Assembly: GCA_038316995.1 (NCBI GenBank)
Contig: JBBQAZ010000019.1
Coordinates: 1-19,543, forward strand
Origin: JAXHNE01 sp038316995
Lineage (GTDB): Bacteria > Patescibacteriota > Saccharimonadia > Saccharimonadales > JAXHNE01
Length of the DNA: 19,543 bases
Reading direction: 5' to 3'
How positions within the stretch are numbered: position 1 is the stretch's first letter; every line of letters begins with the position of its first letter. The position numbers were made by a program, and so were the translations under genes. The notes under the pieces were generated by a model. It did no database searches. It saw only the letters and a program-made list of their open reading frames with translations, and had not been told where the DNA came from. Positions 7,084-13,869 of the stretch are shown in pieces.

Positions 7084-7782
7084 ATGGACGATGTAAAATC
7101 AATATCTGAGCAGTTTTCAGACTCAGCAAATGAGTTCTGGACAACGGTTGGGGATTATTTACCAAAGCTTATCGGAGCATTACTGCTAGTTGTAGCGGCA
7201 TTAATTGTTGCAAAACTAGCCCAAGCAATTGTGGAGCGAGCACTTCGCTTGGCTCGAGTAGATAAAATTGCTAAAAGCAAACAAGTTGCAAGAACGCTAA
7301 AAAATGCAGAATTAAACATAGATTTTGTTGACGTTGCAGGGCGCATCACCTTCTGGGTTGTCATTGTGATTTTTGCATTAACAATCGCGGACGTGCTGGG
7401 GCTTACAGCAATGAGCGATGTCATCCGTGAACTACTGGACTACTTACCTAATGTTCTTGCAGCAGTAATTGTACTTACTGTTACATTTGCAGGTGCACGA
7501 TTGGTGCGTGACTCAGTTGCTGCAGCACTACGTCACATGCGCGTAGACTTTGCCCATACGGTTGGCTCTATTAGCTTTTACGTTTTGGTCGTTTTTGGAA
7601 GCCTAATGGCTCTTGATCAGCTTGGTTTTGATACAACAATCTTAGCTGCTAACATCACGATCATTGTTGCCGGAATTGTCTTTGCACTTTCACTTGCCTT
7701 TGGACTTGGCGGAAAAGACACAGCCAAAAAAGTAGTAGACGAATCATACGCAAACTACAAAAAAGATATTCACAAAAAGTAA
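7084..7782 (+). CDS. Membrane protein with TM-helix repeats, MscS-related
   Basis: 232 aa, about five membrane helices (near 27-50, 85-107, 119-143, 160-182 and 185-207). Two helices are internal repeats: YLPKLIGALLLVVAALIVAK (25-44) and YLPNVLAAVIVLTVTFAGAR (120-139), the 'TM_helix' repeat of CmpX-like proteins. The end, FALSLAFGLGGKDTAKKVV (about 200-218), matches the pore-helix end of small-conductance mechanosensitive channels, but the cytoplasmic beta domain of MscS is absent. It could be an osmotic-stress channel or scaffold. ATG 7084 is chosen over 7072 because GGAGG (7074-7078) lies 5 nt before it. The gene is closed by the strong terminator at 7798-7830. Confidence 0.85.
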   Translation: MDDVKSISEQFSDSANEFWTTVGDYLPKLIGALLLVVAALIVAKLAQAIVERALRLARVDKIAKSKQVARTLKNAELNIDFVDVAGRITFWVVIVIFALTIADVLGLTAMSDVIRELLDYLPNVLAAVIVLTVTFAGARLVRDSVAAALRHMRVDFAHTVGSISFYVLVVFGSLMALDQLGFDTTILAANITIIVAGIVFALSLAFGLGGKDTAKKVVDESYANYKKDIHKK

Positions 7783-7797
7783 CGCTAACAAAAAGCT

Positions 7798-7830
7798 AAA
7801 AGAACTGCCCCCGCAACCGGCAGTTCTTTT
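7798..7830. terminator. Strong bidirectional intrinsic terminator
   Basis: AAAAGAACTGCC (7798-7809) pairs perfectly with GGCAGTTCTTTT (7819-7830), a 12-bp stem with a 9-nt loop. The A-rich and T-rich ends serve as U-tracts in both directions. It separates the convergent MscS-like gene (ends 7782) and rnhA (ends 7842). Confidence 0.92.
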
Positions 7831-7841
7831 CATCTAAGCGC

Positions 7842-8258
7842 TCATATCTGATCGCCTAAGCGGGCTTTGTTTGCCCATTCGTCGGCTAGTTCGTTTTGCT
7901 CTGTTCCAACGTGTGCGCGTACCCACGTAAGCTTTACATCTCCGTCGTTATACAAGTCATACGCAGTTTTTACCAAGTCTAAATTTTTTATCTCTCCACC
8001 TTTTTTCTTCCAACCTTTTGCATACCAGCCTGGAGCCCATTTTGTAATGACGTTTATCCAAAATTCGCTATCTGTTCGTATTTCACATGATTCACCACCT
8101 GCTAATTTCATAGCAGCGATAATTGCCTCACCCTCCATTCTTATGTTTGTAGACTCTTTCGCAGAGCCTAGTGCTACGGGTTTTTTGTCTTGAATAACCG
8201 CAAATCCACCTGGACCAGGATTAGGACTACAACTTCCATCTGTGTAATAAGTAAACAT
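7842..8258 (-). CDS. rnhA: Ribonuclease HI
   Basis: 138 aa, cleaves the RNA strand of RNA-DNA hybrids (primer removal, R-loop resolution). All catalytic residues are seen: Asp7 in YTDGSC, Glu42 in RMEGEA, Asp63 in IRTDSE, His116 in RAHVG and Asp126 in NELADEWA. The basic handle region is short but present (KGWKKKGGE, about 81-89). The length is close to the family norm, slightly shorter than the 155-aa E. coli protein. A TATACT lies 7 nt before the ATG, with no Shine-Dalgarno, suggesting a leaderless transcript. It ends against the bidirectional terminator. Confidence 0.95.
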   Translation of the reverse strand: MFTYYTDGSCSPNPGPGGFAVIQDKKPVALGSAKESTNIRMEGEAIIAAMKLAGGESCEIRTDSEFWINVITKWAPGWYAKGWKKKGGEIKNLDLVKTAYDLYNDGDVKLTWVRAHVGTEQNELADEWANKARLGDQI

Positions 8259-8265
8259 CTAGATA

Positions 8266-8271
8266 AGTATA
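8266..8271 (-). promoter_or_regulatory. -10 element of rnhA (leaderless)
   Basis: TATACT on the minus strand, 7 nt before the ATG at 8258. No matching -35. A weak 7-bp inverted repeat (TTTAGGC/GCCTAAA, 8285-8306) lies just upstream and may end the preceding 8385-9164 transcript. Confidence 0.5.
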
Positions 8272-8384
8272 CCGATTAATTATATTTAGGCTACTCGTGG
8301 CCTAAAAGTAACGCATCCAATTCCTGAAAGAAAACTACACAATTATTCAATCCTTCTTTATCGCAACGAGGATTGGATTTGTTG

Positions 8385-9164
8385 CTATTTTCGTTTTCGT
8401 TTTAGCTTTCGTCGCTCATCAACTTGGGCCTTGCGGCGTTCATCTCGTGACATACCTGCATACTTATTTATGGCGGCAACTTTATCGCTGTGTATTTCAG
8501 TGATACGCTCCAAAGATGGAAGAGTCATAGCAGCTGCTGTACCCGCAATTGTTTGCGCTACCGGGTCATTTGTAAGGATTTCTCGCTTATACTGTTCAAA
8601 ATTTTCATCATCTATTTCTTCAGGAATTTTATCTAGCGCAGCTAGAGATCTTCGAACAATATCTCTAAAGCCAAGTGAAATTTCTGCAACCACTTCGTTT
8701 GAAACAAACAGCCCAGGAAAGTGTTCATGTGAATCACGAGCAGAGAAAACTACGAAAGCACCTATGGTTTTAAACTTGCTTTTGTTGGCTGCATCGATAG
8801 CCATAATTCTCAATTCTTCTCTGTCTAGCGGACTGTCCCAAACCGCTCCCTCACCATCTTCAGGCATCATCTGTAAGGTTTCAACAAAAGGATACTCGTT
8901 TAATGCTGCTTTAACCAACTGCCCCTCATTCCATTTTCCCATTGGTAATAGAACAGAATTTCTTGCTAGATTGGAAGAGTTTAGGTGTGAAATTGTTACG
9001 CTGGTGGGGTATGAAGGAACTGGTGGAAATTCACCTCGCTCATCGCGATGCTCCTGCTTACTGATAATCTTGAAATCATTCGGGAAAAGTAAAAACTCAC
9101 TCAATGCTTGAGCGGCGGAATCATCGGGAACATCTCGAAATATCTCATGTACATTCTTAGACAT
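8385..9164 (-). CDS. Hypothetical protein, 259 aa, highly basic C-terminus
   Basis: No family recognised. It is soluble, with no signal peptide or membrane helix. The middle (about 90-160) has an alternating strand/helix pattern including IGAFVVFSARDSHEHFPGLFV. The last 25 residues are almost all Lys, Arg, Glu and Asp (ending KLKRKRK), as in nucleic-acid or ribosome-binding tails. The start at ATG 9164 is supported by an extended -10 (TGATACAAT) ending 9 nt upstream. A long antisense ORF (8431-9111) is a Ser-rich shadow. It sits between rnhA and glyS as its own transcription unit. The gene is probably real; its function is unknown. Confidence 0.75.
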   Translation of the reverse strand: MSKNVHEIFRDVPDDSAAQALSEFLLFPNDFKIISKQEHRDERGEFPPVPSYPTSVTISHLNSSNLARNSVLLPMGKWNEGQLVKAALNEYPFVETLQMMPEDGEGAVWDSPLDREELRIMAIDAANKSKFKTIGAFVVFSARDSHEHFPGLFVSNEVVAEISLGFRDIVRRSLAALDKIPEEIDDENFEQYKREILTNDPVAQTIAGTAAAMTLPSLERITEIHSDKVAAINKYAGMSRDERRKAQVDERRKLKRKRK

Positions 9165-9173
9165 ATTATTTAC

Positions 9174-9182
9174 ATTGTATCA
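9174..9182 (-). promoter_or_regulatory. Extended -10 promoter of the 259-aa gene (leaderless)
   Basis: TGATACAAT (TGn plus TACAAT) on the minus strand, ending 9 nt before the ATG at 9164, with no Shine-Dalgarno. Confidence 0.55.
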
Positions 9183-9213
9183 AATAATTTGATTAATACA
9201 AACTTCGGTAGTT

Positions 9214-10575
9214 TTAGAGTTCTTCGATTTTTACGCGAGTTTGTTCGGTTGTGTCACGGTCTCGGACGGTTACTGTTCCGTCTTCCAATGTGTCGAAGTC
9301 AATTACTATACACTTTGGCGTTCCAATTTCATCTTGTCGACGATAACGCTTTCCGATGTTTCCATTATCGTCAAATTCACAAACATACTTTTGACTTAGC
9401 TGTTTATAAACTTCCCTTGCCTTTGCAACAAGCTCTGGTTTATTTTTGAGTAGTGGGAACACTGCTAATTGCACCGGTGCTAAATCTTTGTGAAGTTTCA
9501 AAACTGTTCGTTCTTTACCGTCCCCCATGTCTTCTACGGTGCAGGCGTCACTGAGTACTGCCATAAATACTCTACCCATTCCCATTGACGTTTCCAGTAC
9601 CCAAGGAATATATTTTTCGTTTGTTTGAGGGTCGACATATTGCAGATCGACTCCAGAAAATTTAGAATGCTGAGATAAATCATAGTCAGTTCGGTCATGA
9701 ATTCCCTCTACCTCGTCAAACCCGAGAGTTGGGTAATCATACTCTATATCCCATGCATCAGATGCATAAAACACTAAGTTGTCGTGCTGGCTCCACTGAA
9801 GTTTAGACTCAGAAATACCAAGATCGTTTACGTACCAATCCCAGCGGTCATTTTTGATTTTTTCAAAAGCTTCCTTGTTTTGGTTTGGTGCTACGAAAAA
9901 CTGAGTATCGGCTTGTTCGAATTCACGCGTACGAAACAAAAAATTACGCGGTGAAATTTCATTGCGAAAGGCCTTGCCAATCTGAGCAATACCGAAAGGA
10001 ATTTTCATCCTTGTAGTGTCTACTACATTTTTAAAATTTAGATATATTCCCTGGCAAGCTTCGCCTGGTAAATAGACGGGTCTCGCGTCTTTCCCAGTAA
10101 AATCACCAAGATTTGATTTTACTAGCAAGTTGAAGGGTTTTACATCACTAAAATTATTTTTTCCGCAGTTAGGGCACTTAATCTTGTCTCGGTTTTCATC
10201 AAATAGCTTGTTGATTTCGTCATCGCTCATTTTTTCATCAGCCTTAACGCCAATAGAGCCCAGTTCCTTATCGACTCTTACCCGAGCATGACACTCTTTG
10301 CATTCTGCCAGTGGATCTGAAAAGCCCCCAACATGCCCTGAGGCCTCCCAAACTTTGGGGTGCTTAAACATAGATGAATCAATACCAACAAAATCTTCAC
10401 GCATATGGACGTTTCGGCGCCACCAAGACTTTTTTATGTTGTTTAAAAGCTCGACTCCATATGGACCAAAATCGTATAGCCCCGCTTCACCACCATAAAT
10501 TTCGCTGCCTTGATAAACAAACCCACGGCGCTTGCAAAGGCTGACTATATCTTCCATTTTTACTTCTTTACTCAT
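9214..10575 (-). CDS. glyS: Glycyl-tRNA synthetase (homodimeric, class II)
   Basis: 453 aa, charges tRNA-Gly with glycine in the cytoplasm. It is the alpha2 type (single chain), not the bacterial alpha2-beta2 GlyQ/GlyS type. The N-terminal EDIVSLCKRRGFVYQGSEIYGG is diagnostic. A zinc-ribbon-like insertion has Cys92/Cys95 and Cys134/Cys137. Motif 2 (FRNEISPRNFLFRTREFEQ, about 203-221) and motif 3 (SMGMGRVFMAVL, about 330-341) are intact. The C-terminal anticodon-binding domain begins near LAPVQLAVFPLL and ends with the usual IGKRYRRQDEIGTP region. An extended -10 lies 9 nt before the ATG. It is downstream of recO on the same strand but has its own promoter. The alpha2 type is common in many bacteria, so it is not by itself evidence of gene transfer. 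Confidence 0.97.
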   Translation of the reverse strand: MSKEVKMEDIVSLCKRRGFVYQGSEIYGGEAGLYDFGPYGVELLNNIKKSWWRRNVHMREDFVGIDSSMFKHPKVWEASGHVGGFSDPLAECKECHARVRVDKELGSIGVKADEKMSDDEINKLFDENRDKIKCPNCGKNNFSDVKPFNLLVKSNLGDFTGKDARPVYLPGEACQGIYLNFKNVVDTTRMKIPFGIAQIGKAFRNEISPRNFLFRTREFEQADTQFFVAPNQNKEAFEKIKNDRWDWYVNDLGISESKLQWSQHDNLVFYASDAWDIEYDYPTLGFDEVEGIHDRTDYDLSQHSKFSGVDLQYVDPQTNEKYIPWVLETSMGMGRVFMAVLSDACTVEDMGDGKERTVLKLHKDLAPVQLAVFPLLKNKPELVAKAREVYKQLSQKYVCEFDDNGNIGKRYRRQDEIGTPKCIVIDFDTLEDGTVTVRDRDTTEQTRVKIEEL

Positions 10576-10584
10576 ATTAACTCT

Positions 10585-10593
10585 ATTCTAGCA
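10585..10593 (-). promoter_or_regulatory. Extended -10 promoter of glyS (leaderless)
   Basis: TGCTAGAAT (TGn plus TAGAAT) on the minus strand, ending 9 nt before the ATG at 10575, with no Shine-Dalgarno. Confidence 0.55.
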
Positions 10594-10678
10594 GATGGTG
10601 TCAGTTTGTCTCCTCTAAACATCCAATTCTTAAGACACTATTACGTTTTCATATCCATTATCTTACAAAGTAACAATT

Positions 10679-11371
10679 CTATAGCAAATTGTGTTCAACC
10701 ATATTGCGACAAATACCATAACAGGTTGTAGTAATAGCGGAATCGACCTTTATATTGGATAGTTTTATTGCTCGACTCTGGCCAAGTGAAACTCTTAATA
10801 ATTTGATGTGTGTACTCGTGAAATTGCCATTGTCGGCAATAGTAAATTGCATATCTGATGAGCTAAACGCATAAAGTAAGTCCTCATCCAGCGAAGCCCC
10901 AACAGTATCGTTACGCAAATCAGGTACAAGACCAGAAATATTCAGTACGTGTAGATAAAACCAAACATCAACTAGTTCCGGGTTAAGATTTTCATCATTT
11001 AACCCCTCCAGCCCCCTTGCCAATACATCGAAATAATCATGTTCATCTGCGTCCTGGTCTACAACTTTATCGATTAATTTTAAATATTCGTAGGCCTTCA
11101 TTGTTCTATCAATGTCTTTTACGATATTAGAAAAATGAGTTTTAACCCGTGAAGATGTAAGTGTTTGAAGATTGCCCTTGCCTTTAATGACGGTCAATTC
11201 GTTTAACGCAAAAAGCTCTATCCCCCCTGCGAGTTTTGATTTTGCACGGCGCGCACCCTTAGCGATAACGCTTAGTTTTCCATTATCCTCAGACAGCACA
11301 GTCAGAATTCTATCAGCCTCTTGGTAGTTTGTACGCCGTAAAACAATTCCAACGGTACTTAATTGATTCAC
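10679..11371 (-). CDS. recO: DNA repair protein RecO
   Basis: 230 aa. Mediator of the RecF pathway: with RecR it loads RecA onto single-strand-binding-protein-coated DNA, and it anneals complementary strands. The N-terminal OB fold (about 1-80) is clear: GIVLRRTNYQEADRILTVLS, then GKLSVIAKGARRAKSKLAGGIELF, the family's most conserved stretch. The C-terminal part is helical; only two Cys are seen near the end (CYGIC), so the four-Cys zinc site of some RecO proteins is absent, as in E. coli. The start is GTG at 11371, overlapping the TGA of the receiver gene by 4 nt (GTGA), so the two are translationally coupled. It is the last gene of a kinase-like, receiver, recO operon. Confidence 0.93.
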   Translation of the reverse strand: MNQLSTVGIVLRRTNYQEADRILTVLSEDNGKLSVIAKGARRAKSKLAGGIELFALNELTVIKGKGNLQTLTSSRVKTHFSNIVKDIDRTMKAYEYLKLIDKVVDQDADEHDYFDVLARGLEGLNDENLNPELVDVWFYLHVLNISGLVPDLRNDTVGASLDEDLLYAFSSSDMQFTIADNGNFTSTHIKLLRVSLGQSRAIKLSNIKVDSAITTTCYGICRNMVEHNLL

Positions 11372-11748
11372 GATTGCCTTTTTGCTGGGATTCTATCGAT
11401 TGCCTTCTTTAGCTGCTTCAATGTGGTGGCTGGCTTATACAAATATTCAACAATTCCAAGATCTTTCATAAGCGTTTCATCTGAAGTAAACTGTGGATGA
11501 TCAACATAAGTTTGAAGAATAATTGGTATGTGCTGGGAGTCAGCATATGAACGTAGCTCATATACAAACTCTAGGCCGTTGTGGTTACCAAGAAGCAACT
11601 CTAAGACAATCACATCTGGAAGGTTGTCATCGATTGCCGATATCGCTTCTTGCGCATCACTTACGAGAGTTATGACATTCTGCGTATCAAGAATTTTACT
11701 ATACTGCGCCGCAAGAGTTTTATCTGGTTCTATAAGTAATATATTCAT
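11368..11748 (-). CDS. Stand-alone receiver domain lacking the phospho-acceptor Asp
   Basis: 126-aa CheY-like receiver with no output domain. The fold is clear: MNILLIEPD, then PDVIVLELLLGNHNG, IPIILQTYVD and EYLYKPA. However, the acceptor Asp (CheY Asp57) is Glu50 (codon GAG) and the acidic pair before it is E7-P8, so the main Mg2+ ligand is Pro. Thr80 and Lys105, the switch residues, remain. A D-to-E change often mimics the phosphorylated state, so this is probably a phosphorylation-independent pseudo-receiver acting by protein contact. The gene starts 8 nt after the stop of the degenerate kinase and overlaps recO by 4 nt. The receiver fold is certain; loss of phosphorylation is a strong inference from the residues. 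Confidence 0.88.
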   Translation of the reverse strand: MNILLIEPDKTLAAQYSKILDTQNVITLVSDAQEAISAIDDNLPDVIVLELLLGNHNGLEFVYELRSYADSQHIPIILQTYVDHPQFTSDETLMKDLGIVEYLYKPATTLKQLKKAIDRIPAKRQS

Positions 11749-11756
11749 AAATAATT

Positions 11757-12473
11757 CTAGAGTAGCGAAAGTTGAGGGCTTGGAGTAAGTGTTATCGCCA
11801 AACCATCCATCCCCTTATGTTTTGAAGGTCGAAGTTTTACGGAAAGCTGATCAAATAGTGCGTCTGCTAATGCTACTCCGCTCATTGTAGTGTGTGAAGA
11901 TGTTGGTAGAAGTTGACGTGCACTGCCTACTAAGTTTTTGTGTCTTAAAAAACTATCTGCACGAATAGACAGTTGCGGCGAATAAACCCCTGCAACAAGG
12001 CCCCAGCGAGACCGATGTACACCAAATACTACCTTAGAATATTGCTTTTCTCCGGCCGCTTCAATGAATGCCAAGCCTAGTGCACTCATGCCAGATTTAA
12101 GTAGCTCTGAATTTACAATAACCGGAGCGTACTTTCCTGAACTACGTAGCGTCAGCTCTGTCTGACTACCCTTTGCGATAGAACGTAATTCATTGCTCAC
12201 ATTTTGCATAACTGCCGTCAAACCAACTTGCGCTGTTTGATGATTTTGCGCGCTCGAAGCAAACCTTTGCCAGGTAAGATAATGTTCAATAAGCTTCAAT
12301 CCTGAATCTGCGGAAATATGAATTGATTCAGCGGACAGTTTTTTGTCTAGGTTTTGGGCAAGCTCAGCCTCTTGTCGAATATATAACAGTGGTCTTCGAA
12401 GATGTTCAGCTACCGCAGAAAGCAATTGCTCTGACTCTACGCTTGAAGTCTCATCAATAAAACCATGACTCAC
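11757..12473 (-). CDS. Degenerate histidine-kinase-like protein
   Basis: 238-aa soluble protein with no membrane or sensor segment. Residues 20-40 (AEHLRRPLLYIRQEAELA) align with the dimerisation helix motif HELRTPL of histidine kinases, but His and Glu are swapped: aligned on L-R-x-P-L, the phosphorylated His position holds Glu23 and His24 sits one place on. The ATPase-like half lacks the N box (about 128-140, ALGLAFIEAA, no Asn), the G1 box (no DxGxG) and a proper G2 box (MSGVALADALF, 197-207). It probably cannot phosphorylate anything. The start is GTG at 12473, the only plausible start near the first helix. An extended -10 (TGCTATACT) at 12511-12519 gives a leader of about 30 nt. It heads the operon with the pseudo-receiver and recO. 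Confidence 0.78.
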   Translation of the reverse strand: MSHGFIDETSSVESEQLLSAVAEHLRRPLLYIRQEAELAQNLDKKLSAESIHISADSGLKLIEHYLTWQRFASSAQNHQTAQVGLTAVMQNVSNELRSIAKGSQTELTLRSSGKYAPVIVNSELLKSGMSALGLAFIEAAGEKQYSKVVFGVHRSRWGLVAGVYSPQLSIRADSFLRHKNLVGSARQLLPTSSHTTMSGVALADALFDQLSVKLRPSKHKGMDGLAITLTPSPQLSLL

Positions 12474-12510
12474 TACAGACCGCCTTTTACACCCTCTATA
12501 TTTGCTAAAA

Positions 12511-12519
12511 AGTATAGCA
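12511..12519 (-). promoter_or_regulatory. Extended -10 promoter of the pseudo-kinase/receiver/recO operon
   Basis: TGCTATACT on the minus strand, 37 nt before the GTG at 12473, giving a leader of about 30 nt that contains GAGGG, too far from the GTG to be a normal Shine-Dalgarno. Confidence 0.5.
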
Positions 12520-12547
12520 GTTGTATTAAGTGCTGGCTACAAGATTC

Positions 12548-13297
12548 CTACGGAATGAAACTCATTTCTCTAAGAATAATTTCGTTAAAATCCTTAATGA
12601 ACTGATCAGATAAAACGCTTATTTTTATTGTTTTATCACGCAGTGGGAAAAGCACAACACTCCCCTGTTTATCCTTTTCAACTTCACCATTCAAACGTGA
12701 TCCAGCTACAGAAGGCACTTTTTCTAGCGTGATTGGCTGAACCGTAACCGATCCTTTCTTTGCATCGCTCGTATACCCGTCGAGCACCCTATCATAAGCA
12801 CTTTCTAGAACCTCAACCCGAAGTGCAAATGAAATTCCTGAATTTACACTAGGAACATAGTTTGGGTGTAAATATCCATCTATCGGGGTGTTTCCCTTCC
12901 CAGATTCATCAAAATATGCCGCCCACGTTTTTGGATAGCGGACAACCAATGAACCGAATTGCGATGGACCACTATATGTTTTGAGAGGTTCTTTCTCTCG
13001 TTCTACAAACTCAGCTTCCTGCTCTGCTTTACTTTCTGATACGGCAATTTCTGAGGCTTTGGTTATCTTGTCCTCTACATTGTCGCGGAAATCATTCCGG
13101 CTGCTCATCATCATGAATCCGTAGACTAAAGAGCCAATTAAAAATAATGATAAAATCACTACCACTACAATAAACTTTACAGGTTTATGTGCTTTCATCT
13201 GTGATGCGGATTGTGGTTGAACCTGTTGTGGTTGTGGATTAAATCCAGCCGGCGGGCCTTGTGGCGCGCTAGGCTGAAACGGATCTTGAGGTTGCAT
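12548..13297 (-). CDS. Single-pass envelope protein with Pro/Gln-rich cytoplasmic tail
   Basis: 249 aa, no named family recognised. Residues 1-33 are rich in Pro and Gln (MQPQDPFQPSAPQGPPAG...), then a basic stretch (KAHKPVK) and one membrane helix (about 40-63). A charged, probably coiled-coil linker follows (about 68-105). A folded extracytoplasmic domain (about 108-249) includes GSLVVRYPKTWAAYFDE, reminiscent of PsbP-like or lipoprotein-type beta folds. Topology by the positive-inside rule puts the N-terminus inside and most of the protein outside. A TATCAT hexamer lies 7 nt before the ATG. The function is unknown; the architecture suggests an envelope component. Confidence 0.78.
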   Translation of the reverse strand: MQPQDPFQPSAPQGPPAGFNPQPQQVQPQSASQMKAHKPVKFIVVVVILSLFLIGSLVYGFMMMSSRNDFRDNVEDKITKASEIAVSESKAEQEAEFVEREKEPLKTYSGPSQFGSLVVRYPKTWAAYFDESGKGNTPIDGYLHPNYVPSVNSGISFALRVEVLESAYDRVLDGYTSDAKKGSVTVQPITLEKVPSVAGSRLNGEVEKDKQGSVVLFPLRDKTIKISVLSDQFIKDFNEIILREMSFIP

Positions 13298-13304
13298 AGT
13301 GCTT

Positions 13305-13310
13305 ATGATA
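13305..13310 (-). promoter_or_regulatory. -10 element of the 249-aa envelope gene (leaderless)
   Basis: TATCAT on the minus strand, 7 nt before the ATG at 13297, with no Shine-Dalgarno. Confidence 0.4.
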
Positions 13311-13359
13311 GTGGAAATTAACGAGTAAATCCAGACGCTCCTGAAATGTACTAATAATT

Positions 13360-13848
13360 TTACACCTCATAGTTATATAAAAGGAGCCCTTTTGATTCTT
13401 TAAGAATCTTTTTTTTAGGGATTTTAAAAGCAAAACTTACAAGTTTTACTTTTTGTCTAGAATACGTTTGAATAATCATTTTATCCAGTTTTATCATGTA
13501 TTTATCTAATAAGAAAACAAAGATTGCATCTGTTGGAGGCAGTTTTTTCTTCCAAAAATTGCCCCAAACAACCTTAACATTTCCTTTATACTTACGTGTT
13601 CTCGCCCAGCAAATAATCGCTAATATCGGGTTAAGCTCATATCCAATAACTTTAATCCCCCGCTCCGCAGCTGCAATCATTACTTTTCCGTCACCACATC
13701 CCAGTTCAAGTAATGTTTCGCCTTTTTTTAAACTAATCATGTCCAAAGCCGCCTCAACCTGGGGAGACAACGTCGGAACATACGGAGCGCCGAAAAAAAC
13801 TACAAACGAAAACATTAGAAAAATTATGAATATGACGAAAATCAACAT
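13360..13848 (-). CDS. Membrane-anchored class I SAM methyltransferase, FAM173-like
   Basis: 162 aa. Residues 1-20 are a single hydrophobic helix, followed directly by GAPYVPTLSPQVEAAL (20-35), motif I LLELGCGDGKVM (46-57) with the GxGxG-type SAM loop, and VIGYELNP (67-74), whose Glu71 should hold the SAM ribose. This order (N-terminal membrane helix, PYVP, GCGDGK, GYELNP) closely matches the FAM173 lysine methyltransferases (ANTKMT and ATPSCKMT), which modify the ADP/ATP carrier and ATP-synthase c subunit in mitochondria. The bacterial substrate is unknown. A TACACT lies 10 nt before the ATG, and the upstream gene ends 21 bases away. It is shorter than the eukaryotic proteins. The SAM fold is confident; the FAM173 relation is from remembered motif order. 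Confidence 0.82.
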   Translation of the reverse strand: MLIFVIFIIFLMFSFVVFFGAPYVPTLSPQVEAALDMISLKKGETLLELGCGDGKVMIAAAERGIKVIGYELNPILAIICWARTRKYKGNVKVVWGNFWKKKLPPTDAIFVFLLDKYMIKLDKMIIQTYSRQKVKLVSFAFKIPKKKILKESKGLLLYNYEV

Positions 13849-13869
13849 CTTAAAGCTTAGTGTAGCGGA

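Noticed and set aside
8285..8306. TTTAGGC/GCCTAAA inverted repeat as a terminator of the 259-aa gene
   Set aside because: No U-tract follows the stem on the minus strand, and the stem is mostly A-T.
8431..9111. 226-codon ORF on the plus strand opposite the 259-aa gene
   Set aside because: Ser/Cys-rich, unstructured composition, no promoter or Shine-Dalgarno at its start, and the minus-strand frame has a good extended -10 and protein-like composition.
9214..10575. Alpha2-type GlyRS as a sign of recent transfer from archaea
   Set aside because: This form is widespread in bacteria, and codon use and promoter style match the neighbours.
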